NCBI GenBank assembly: GCA_027297845.1
Contig: JAPUHG010000208.1
Span: 1 to 6,208, forward strand
Direction: 5' to 3'
Source: Gammaproteobacteria bacterium
GTDB lineage: Bacteria; Pseudomonadota; Gammaproteobacteria; Steroidobacterales; MnTg04
Length of the DNA stretch: 6,208 nucleotides
The notes under the pieces were generated by a model, which saw only the letters and a program-made list of their open reading frames with translations, was not told the origin of the DNA and did no database searches. This document shows, in pieces, positions 5,243 to 6,208 of the stretch. Made by a program: the position numbers and the translations under genes. Position 1 is the stretch's first letter; each line of letters begins with the position of its first letter.

Positions 5243-6208
5243 TTAGTCCTCGGGCTGTTCATCAACCTTGCGGCGCGCCAAATAGTATGCCTTTCGTACC
5301 CGCGAAGAGGTCGGCTTCATCTCATAGGCCCTGCTGAGCAGTTCCAACGCCTCTTTCGGCTGATTTGCCAACGAGTACGTTCTGCCCAGCGAATACGCGG
5401 CATTGGCGCTATTTGGATGATCGGCAACTCGTTTTAGTCCAATTTCAAACGCGTTTTGCAGATATTTGTCGGCAAGGGATTCTTCTCCCGTTACCCGGTA
5501 GGTGCGAACGAGCGAACGATTGACCGAAGCGCGCCAGGGGTCTTTTTCGAGTTTGGCGAGATCGATTCTCAGCGCATTTTCTATGTATTCCTGGAACAAG
5601 GACTGCTCACCCATAAATTGATAGCATTCGGCCATTCTGCGAATGAGCGGCACGTCATCCGGGTCATTTTCGAGTAAGCGCGCGTACAACTCATTACTGA
5701 TGTCGCAGCGGTCGTAGCGGCGATAACGTCCGGCGAATTTCTTAATTCCATTATCAATTCTGTTGTCAATAACCGCCCTTCGTTCAGGCGATGAATAGAC
5801 CGCCGCAGTAGTCACTCCCGCCACTGAGAAGACCAGAATTACGAGGCCAGCCACCCAGACGCTAAATCTTTTTGCCTGGCCCGTGCTTAGGACCGAACTC
5901 TCGCTTGCCCGCAGTTTGCTGATCGTCGAAAACCGGTAATACAACGCAGTTATCGCCAACGCCATTGCGACCAGGAGTTCCGCAATCTCCGTCTCGTTAA
6001 AGCTAAACGGTTGCAGTTCGAGATAAGCGGCGGTCACAAAATATGGAGCGACAGCCATAGGCGGAGCAACAACACCCAGTTCTTGCAGGAAGACAGCGGG
6101 GCGCCATTTGAAAGAGCACGCCAGTGGATACAACAGGCCGTACCCCGCCAGCCCGGCAGCCAATGCGTAACTCAGGAATCCCTTCAGAGCGGTCCGGTAG
6201 GGGCCGGT
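5243..6208 (-). CDS. Membrane protein with C-terminal TPR region, 5' end beyond the window
   Basis: The frame is open to the right edge (321 codons visible), so the true start lies outside; the TTG at 6163 is internal. Counting from the first visible residue, hydrophobic segments lie at ~10-32, 46-66, 74-92 and 117-139. They are followed by a soluble domain of ~180 residues. That domain holds at least three TPR-like helical hairpins between ~170 and 300; the clearest is PNSANAAYSLGRTYSLANQPKEALELL (~265-291). The end is basic and then acidic (RRKVDEQPED). The domain should face one side of the inner membrane and bind partner proteins. The full protein is probably a multi-pass membrane protein such as an integral-membrane enzyme or sensor with a TPR tail, but the missing N-terminus would decide this. 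I do not recognise the family. Confidence 0.82.
   Translation of the reverse strand, partial: TGPYRTALKGFLSYALAAGLAGYGLLYPLACSFKWRPAVFLQELGVVAPPMAVAPYFVTAAYLELQPFSFNETEIAELLVAMALAITALYYRFSTISKLRASESSVLSTGQAKRFSVWVAGLVILVFSVAGVTTAAVYSSPERRAVIDNRIDNGIKKFAGRYRRYDRCDISNELYARLLENDPDDVPLIRRMAECYQFMGEQSLFQEYIENALRIDLAKLEKDPWRASVNRSLVRTYRVTGEESLADKYLQNAFEIGLKRVADHPNSANAAYSLGRTYSLANQPKEALELLSRAYEMKPTSSRVRKAYYLARRKVDEQPED

Overview
The window looks like a chromosomal segment of a free-living gammaproteobacterium with moderate GC. SlyX and ArfB are typical proteobacterial housekeeping genes, and the coding density and base use are even throughout. I see no phage, plasmid, transposase, CRISPR, tRNA or rRNA signature. 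Both ends cut through genes.

Left part, minus strand: the window opens on the first 25 codons of an exported protein (1-75). A hairpin-forming short repeat follows (187-216). Next is a two-gene operon, read from 794 down to 223: a small four-helix membrane protein followed, with a 4-base ATGA overlap, by a 63-residue XRE-type helix-turn-helix regulator. In front of it are two inverted repeats of the same design (TGTMAAG-N4-CTTKACA). They cover a perfect TTGACA -35 box and the -10 region, as expected for autorepression.

Middle, plus strand: from about 972 to 5040 five genes run in the same direction with short gaps, perhaps as one or two operons. The first is the most unusual: a predicted lipoprotein with a complete metal-dependent amidohydrolase joined in one frame to a complete class I methyltransferase-like domain of the normally exported COG4798 type. 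Then come slyX, a GFA/CENP-V zinc protein, an EamA/DMT-type ten-helix transporter with a TTG start, and arfB, the ribosome-rescue hydrolase with its GGQ motif and basic tail. The genes share no obvious pathway. The closest coupling is the GFA gene with the transporter, 11 bases apart.

Right part, minus strand: a membrane protein with a C-terminal TPR region enters from beyond the right edge and ends at 5243. Between it and arfB lies a short, apparently decayed piece (5074-5181) that reads like the C-terminal end of a c-type cytochrome domain.

Main points of interest are the amidohydrolase-methyltransferase fusion, the twin operators of the XRE/membrane-protein pair, the hairpin repeat, and the cytochrome remnant.
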